DNA of 64,000 nucleotides from Alteromonas sp. V450 (GTDB taxonomy: Bacteria > Pseudomonadota > Gammaproteobacteria > Enterobacterales > Alteromonadaceae), in the NCBI RefSeq assembly GCF_001885075.1, contig NZ_MODU01000004.1:992001-1056000 (forward strand), read 5' to 3'. Made by a program: the position numbers and the translations under genes. The notes beneath the pieces are model-generated. The model was not told the DNA's origin, made no database searches, and saw only the letters and a list, made by a program, of their open reading frames with translations. Below, in pieces: positions 60,131 through 64,000 of this stretch. Numbering within the stretch: position 1 is the first letter of the stretch; each line of letters begins with the position of its first letter.

Positions 60131-60763
60131 ATGGCAAAACAAACCAAGCGAGATATTCTTGATGCTGCGGAATATCTCTTTTCAAATCAAGGGTTCACAC
60201 AAACGTCGCTGCGAGAAATAACGGCGAGAGCAGACGTAAACCTCGCGTCTGTTAATTATCACTTCGGCAGCAAGAAAAACTTAATACAGGCTGTTTTTAA
60301 GCGTTATTTTGATGTTCTAATGCCTGAGGTACAGCAGTGCTTAAACCAATTACCTTCTCTTGAGGGGACGCGTGGTGTTGAACATTTACTTACTTCACTT
60401 ATTCCACCAATGCTGGCGCTAAACGCTGTTTCAGAAAACGGCACAGCCAATTTCGTGAAATTGTTGGGTAGGGGATACAATGAAACTCAAGGGCATTTAC
60501 GGCGATTTATTATGCAGGACTATGGTCAGTGCATACGCGCTTTAGTTTCGTCAATTAGATTATGTTTACCTGGTGTGCCTGAAGAAGAATTATTTTGGAG
60601 ACTTCATTTTGCAATGGGAAGCTTTGTGTTTTCTATGGCATCTAGTCAGGCCCTTACAGAGATTGCGGAATCCGATTTTAATAAACATGTTGAAATTAAT
60701 GAGGTCATTAGCCATTTAGTGCCGTTCGTTGCGCATGGTTTAGCTAGCGACCCCAAAAGTTAG
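60131..60763 (+). CDS. TetR-family regulator, PsrA-like
   Basis: A 210-residue regulator. The N-terminal helix-turn-helix (RDILDAAEYLFSNQGFTQTSLREITARADVNLASVNYHFGSKKNLIQAVFKRY) is nearly the pattern of PsrA, which controls fatty-acid degradation in Pseudomonas and Shewanella. The C-terminal ligand domain is more diverged. It follows sohB by about 50 bases with a hairpin between and ends seven bases before the convergent next gene. The ligand and regulon are inferred only from the helix-turn-helix. Confidence 0.85.
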   Translation: MAKQTKRDILDAAEYLFSNQGFTQTSLREITARADVNLASVNYHFGSKKNLIQAVFKRYFDVLMPEVQQCLNQLPSLEGTRGVEHLLTSLIPPMLALNAVSENGTANFVKLLGRGYNETQGHLRRFIMQDYGQCIRALVSSIRLCLPGVPEEELFWRLHFAMGSFVFSMASSQALTEIAESDFNKHVEINEVISHLVPFVAHGLASDPKS

Positions 60764-60770
60764 TCTTTAC

Positions 60771-61088
60771 CTAGCGAGGTAAAATTGAACCAGGCGCTTC
60801 AGCAACGAGTTTCTCAGCATAATAATTTTTTACCGAGAAGCTGCCCTTTTTAGGTTTACTTTTCTTGGCGGCCGTTGTTTTTGCCGGTGCTTTGGTTGCG
60901 TTAGCGTCAGTGCCGCCGCCAGTACTTAACTCGCGGGTCATTTCTTCAATCTGAGCAAGTCGAACATTTTTACCGCCATTAACGCTATACCAACCACTTT
61001 TCGCACTGACGGTTGGCGCTTTACCATTTTTAACTGTATACGCTTCTATAAATTCGCTAACGATTTTATCTTTATCTTGAGTTGCCAT
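60771..61088 (-). CDS. Small basic hypothetical protein, 105 residues
   Basis: Not recognised. The N-terminal half (DKIVSEFIEAYTVKNGKAPTVSAKSGWYSVNGGKNVRLAQIEEM) looks like a small folded domain with a Gly-Trp-Tyr core. A flexible Ala/Lys/Thr/Pro linker follows (KAPAKTTAAKKSKPKKG) and a conserved-looking C-terminal tail (SVKNYYAEKLVAEAPGSILPR). Such basic linkers often bind nucleic acid, but that is a guess. AGAGCAATAAGA precedes the ATG. It is convergent with the PsrA-like gene. Confidence 0.75.
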   Translation of the reverse strand: MATQDKDKIVSEFIEAYTVKNGKAPTVSAKSGWYSVNGGKNVRLAQIEEMTRELSTGGGTDANATKAPAKTTAAKKSKPKKGSFSVKNYYAEKLVAEAPGSILPR

Positions 61089-61305
61089 TCTTATTGCTCT
61101 TTATTTATCAACATTAAATATACGCGTATTATGGCGCACCCGAACAAGTTCAGTTTCATCAAGAAGTTGAGCGTTGCTCATTAATTAAGACAGAAAGTCT
61201 AAATTAGGGTTACAAGCAGTAACGAAAGTGCGCGATAATAAACGGTTCACGTATTTTATATAACGTTTTTTATACATTTTGTCTAATTTGTACACGGAGG
61301 AAGTG

Positions 61306-62067
61306 GTGTCACTATCAAACAAAGAGTTGCGTTTGTACCTGGATGGCTTGTTGAAAGTACATGAAATTAATGACTTTTGTCCCAATGGACTTCAAGTTGA
61401 GGGAAAACCTCAGTTAAAAAAAATAGTTACTGGTGTAACTGCATCGCAAGCGCTAATTGATGAGGCTGTAAAACGAAATGCTGACGCTATTCTTGTTCAT
61501 CATGGTTATTTTTGGAAGGGTGAGGCGCAGCCTATCGTAGGCATGAAGAAGCGACGTATAAAGTCAATTCTAGACAATGACCTGAACCTTTTTGCTTATC
61601 ATCTTCCTTTAGATGTTCACCCTGAGTATGGAAATAACCGACAGCTTGCTAACTTACTTAATTTGGAGAATATTTCAGCGGTTTCAGGTGTTAAGCCCAC
61701 GGGTGTTGTTATGACAGGTGAACTGCCTTCTCCTATGACAGCCGATGAGGTAGCAGCACTGTTATCAAAAAAACTTAACCGTCACGTGCTGTGTGAAGAT
61801 AAAAGCGGGTCGCTGCTTAGCACACTTGCATGGTGTACCGGCGGAGGCCAAGGCTACATCGAGACAGCTGTCGAAATTGGCGTAGATGGCTTTATTACAG
61901 GTGAAGTATCGGAGCAAACTATTCATACAGCAAGGGAAATGGACGTTGCTTTTTTCGCTGCGGGGCATCATGCAACCGAACGCTATGGAATAAAAGCACT
62001 TGGTGAGCACCTGAAAGAGCACTTCAGTGTTGACGTTGAGTTTGTTGATATTGATAACCCTGCGTAG
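61306..62067 (+). CDS. Nif3-like dinuclear metal center protein (YbgI)
   Basis: A hexameric protein with a dinuclear metal site, of uncertain biochemical role, conserved in bacteria. GTG 61306 is chosen, five bases after CGGAGG; GTG 61303 and a TTG further upstream are alternatives. The 253 residues contain DFCPNGLQVEG, AILVHHGYFWKG (metal His pair), YHLPLDVHPEYGNN and GHHATERYGIKAL at the C-terminus, matching E. coli YbgI length. It is nine bases upstream of cmoM, implying one transcript. Confidence 0.93.
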   Translation: MSLSNKELRLYLDGLLKVHEINDFCPNGLQVEGKPQLKKIVTGVTASQALIDEAVKRNADAILVHHGYFWKGEAQPIVGMKKRRIKSILDNDLNLFAYHLPLDVHPEYGNNRQLANLLNLENISAVSGVKPTGVVMTGELPSPMTADEVAALLSKKLNRHVLCEDKSGSLLSTLAWCTGGGQGYIETAVEIGVDGFITGEVSEQTIHTAREMDVAFFAAGHHATERYGIKALGEHLKEHFSVDVEFVDIDNPA

Positions 62068-62076
62068 ATAAAATTC

Positions 62077-62829
62077 ATGAATAATGATCGTATCTTTGAT
62101 GGTATTGCGAAGAAATTTTCGAGCAATATTTATGGCACCACGAAAGGAAAGTTAAGGCATATATTGCTTTGCGATATGTTGGCACCTTTCGTTTCTATGC
62201 CTTTGACCGGCCCACTTAAGATTATCGAAGTCGGTGGCGGCACCGGGATCATGTCCGCACATCTCGCATCGCTTGGTCATAAGGTGGTATTAACGGATGC
62301 ATCAAGAGAAGTATTAGACGAAGCTAGCACCGTTTTAGAAGGTTTTTCAAATGTAACCATGCGTCAGCAGTATTTGGCCGATATTGACGATTTGGCGCAA
62401 TTTGACGTGGTTATTTGTCATGCTGTTTTAGAATGGCTTCGTGACCCCTATGAAGCCATCGCATATCTTCACCAGAATATGAAAGATGGCGCGCTGCTAA
62501 GTTTGAGTTTTTTTAATCAAGATGCGAACCTTTTCTCAAATGCGATTTACGGTAATTTTGATTACATCGAAAAAGGCATGAGAGCCAAAAAACAAGTAAG
62601 ACTGAATCCTAATAATCCATTGAGTGCGCCTAAAGTTATTGAGTTTTGTGAGTCCCAATCGTTTTCGATAAAAGATAAAGCCGGTATTCGCTGTTTCCAC
62701 GATTACATGCGAAACATTGCCCACCAGAATGAAAAGTTCGATGCGTTACTTGCTCTAGAGCGCCAATACAATAAGGTCGAACCCTATATGTGGCTGGGTA
62801 AGTATTTTCATTTAATTTTAGAAAAATAG
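62077..62829 (+). CDS. cmoM: tRNA 5-carboxymethoxyuridine methyltransferase CmoM
   Basis: Methylates cmo5U34 to mcmo5U in certain tRNAs using SAM. The 250 residues align well with E. coli CmoM (formerly SmtA): RIFDGIAKKFSSNIYGTTKGKLR, SAM motif EVGGGTGIMSAHLASLGH, ICHAVLEWLRDPYEA, SFFNQDANLF and FHDYMRN. Coupled to the Nif3-family gene. Its C-terminus is 24 bases from the convergent ldhA end. Confidence 0.93.
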   Translation: MNNDRIFDGIAKKFSSNIYGTTKGKLRHILLCDMLAPFVSMPLTGPLKIIEVGGGTGIMSAHLASLGHKVVLTDASREVLDEASTVLEGFSNVTMRQQYLADIDDLAQFDVVICHAVLEWLRDPYEAIAYLHQNMKDGALLSLSFFNQDANLFSNAIYGNFDYIEKGMRAKKQVRLNPNNPLSAPKVIEFCESQSFSIKDKAGIRCFHDYMRNIAHQNEKFDALLALERQYNKVEPYMWLGKYFHLILEK

Positions 62830-62853
62830 CGAATACTGCGTTGAGCTAAACTG

Positions 62854-63885
62854 CTATGGTAAAATACGATTTTGTTTGCTAACAATGTTTGCAAGCGTCG
62901 TAGAGGCAATTTCTGCTAGGGCCTCTTCTGTAAAGAAGCCCTGGTGCCCTGTAATGAGCACATTTGGAAATGTTGTTAAGCGTTGGAAGATGTCATCCTG
63001 TATAATTTCTGTAGACAGGTCATTAAAAAAAAGCTCTGACTCCCTCTCGTAAACATCTAGCCCTAAATATCCGATTTTGCCACTTTTTAAGCCGTTGATA
63101 ATCGCTTTGTTATCGACGAGGCCTCCCCTTGACGTATTAATTAACATGACGCCTGTACGCATTTTCACAAGAGACTGTTCGTTTACTAAATGATAGCTCT
63201 GTTCGTTTAATGGACAGTGCAGGGTGATGATCGCACTTTCTTCCCAAATACGCGCCAGCGGCACATAGTTTGCGCCAAGTTGGCAAACTTCATCATTTGG
63301 CAAGGGGTCATAGCACAGTACGTTACACCCAAACCCTACTAATATTTTTATTACCGCTTTGCCAATTTTCCCTGTTCCAATAACGCCAACGGTTTTTTTG
63401 TGAAGCGTAAAGCCAAGTAACCCATCTAGCGTAAAATTTCCCTCTCGAACACGATTATACGCTTTATGCGTTTTTCTATTTAACGTCAGCATGAGCGCCA
63501 AGGTATGCTCTGCTACGGTTTCAGGGCTATATGCCGGAACTCGGCTCACTTCAATGTTGTGTTTAAATGCAGACCGAATGTTCACGTTATTAAAACCGGC
63601 ACACCGAAGTGCAATGTGGTTCACGCCATTATTTTTCAGTATTTCTATGGTTTGATCACAAATGTCGTCGTTCACAAAAATCACAACTGTTGTGAAACCA
63701 ATACAGGTTAGAGCGGTATGTGCATTGAGGGCGTGCTCGAAAAATATAATATCTAGCTGCTTCTCAGCGTTACCGTCGGCACGCGCTAGAGCGTTCATGA
63801 AAGCATCTTGTTCGTAACGCTTCGTACTGAAAAATGCGACACGCTGGCTCTTGCGTGTTACAGCAGCGTTTTCGTTAGATGCCAT
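62854..63885 (-). CDS. ldhA: D-lactate dehydrogenase (fermentative, 2-hydroxyacid dehydrogenase family)
   Basis: Reduces pyruvate to D-lactate with NADH. The 343 residues have the catalytic-domain start RVAFFSTKRYEQDAF, cofactor motif GVIGTGKIGKAV, and the catalytic triad in INTSRGGLVD (Arg), DVYERE (Glu) and GHQGFFTEEAL (His), as in E. coli LdhA. ATG 63885 is chosen, six bases after AGGAGG at 63892-63897; an adjacent ATG at 63888 would be only three bases from it. D-lactate is the best-supported substrate, but other 2-hydroxyacids are not excluded. Confidence 0.93.
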   Translation of the reverse strand: MASNENAAVTRKSQRVAFFSTKRYEQDAFMNALARADGNAEKQLDIIFFEHALNAHTALTCIGFTTVVIFVNDDICDQTIEILKNNGVNHIALRCAGFNNVNIRSAFKHNIEVSRVPAYSPETVAEHTLALMLTLNRKTHKAYNRVREGNFTLDGLLGFTLHKKTVGVIGTGKIGKAVIKILVGFGCNVLCYDPLPNDEVCQLGANYVPLARIWEESAIITLHCPLNEQSYHLVNEQSLVKMRTGVMLINTSRGGLVDNKAIINGLKSGKIGYLGLDVYERESELFFNDLSTEIIQDDIFQRLTTFPNVLITGHQGFFTEEALAEIASTTLANIVSKQNRILP

Positions 63886-63943
63886 CATGAACCTCCTAGT
63901 CTAGTTCAAAGGTTTATATTTTGTGCAGTATCACCTTTATCTG

Positions 63944-64000
63944 TCAGGCGAGCAGCGCATCAATATCTTTTTCGATGGCTGCAGGTTTTACTGTGGGGGC
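63944..64000 (-). CDS. 3' end of an unidentified gene, cut by the window edge
   Basis: The last 57 bases read on the minus strand as an open frame of 18 residues (APTVKPAAIEKDIDALLA) then TGA. The amphipathic helix and clean stop look like a real C-terminus. Product not recognised; the rest is outside the window. Confidence 0.5.
   Translation of the reverse strand, partial: APTVKPAAIEKDIDALLA

Overview
The window is chromosomal DNA from a marine gammaproteobacterium of the Alteromonadales, most probably Alteromonas or a close relative. This rests on gene content: a gltA / sdhCDAB-sucABCD block, an msbA-lpxK-kdsB envelope operon, a Pla-1/cef-type lipase, DUF3429 and DUF2919 proteins, and long TonB-dependent receptors next to GH13 enzymes. 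No rRNA, tRNA, CRISPR array, insertion sequence or prophage was seen, and the genes are densely packed with many clear intrinsic terminators.

Layout. (1) 1-12.97 kb is core housekeeping: a 5'-truncated ligA, a DUF2062 protein, comEC, then the lipid A/KDO operon msbA-lpxK-ycaR-kdsB plus an SDR gene, rimO, two poorly known small genes and tcdA. (2) 13.2-17.4 kb carries a glutathionyl-hydroquinone-reductase-like GST with a pirin gene, a phosphomannomutase and a DUF3429 membrane protein. (3) 17.4-29.4 kb is a TCA block: gltA on the minus strand, diverging from sdhC-D-A-B, sucA-B and sucC-D across about 700 bp of regulatory DNA. (4) 29.4-53.0 kb is a starch/maltodextrin locus: two TonB-dependent receptors, two flavin-dependent (tryptophan-type) halogenase homologues, a pullulanase-type lipoprotein, two further GH13 lipoproteins, an MFS sugar transporter and a LacI-type regulator. 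Three genes of other types (patatin-like, SpoU methyltransferase, GNAT acyltransferase) lie inside it. (5) 53.3-64 kb returns to mixed core genes: glnS, yciK-like SDR, a lipoprotein lipase, sohB, a PsrA-like TetR regulator, a small basic protein, a Nif3-family protein, cmoM, a D-lactate dehydrogenase and the tail of one more gene.

How the starch locus appears to work (inference): surface lipoprotein GH13 enzymes cut alpha-1,4 and alpha-1,6 bonds, the two receptors import oligosaccharides across the outer membrane, and the MFS protein takes sugar across the inner membrane. The same 14-mer, TGAATACGTATGCA, lies upstream of both receptors, the first alpha-amylase and the MFS gene. It is a near-perfect palindrome and is the likely operator of the LacI-type protein encoded at the end of the locus. 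The two halogenase homologues keep the catalytic Lys, the WxWxIP motif and the FAD-binding motif. Their presence inside a polysaccharide regulon is the most interesting feature of the window, because the substrate and role of this halogenase group in sugar loci are unexplained.
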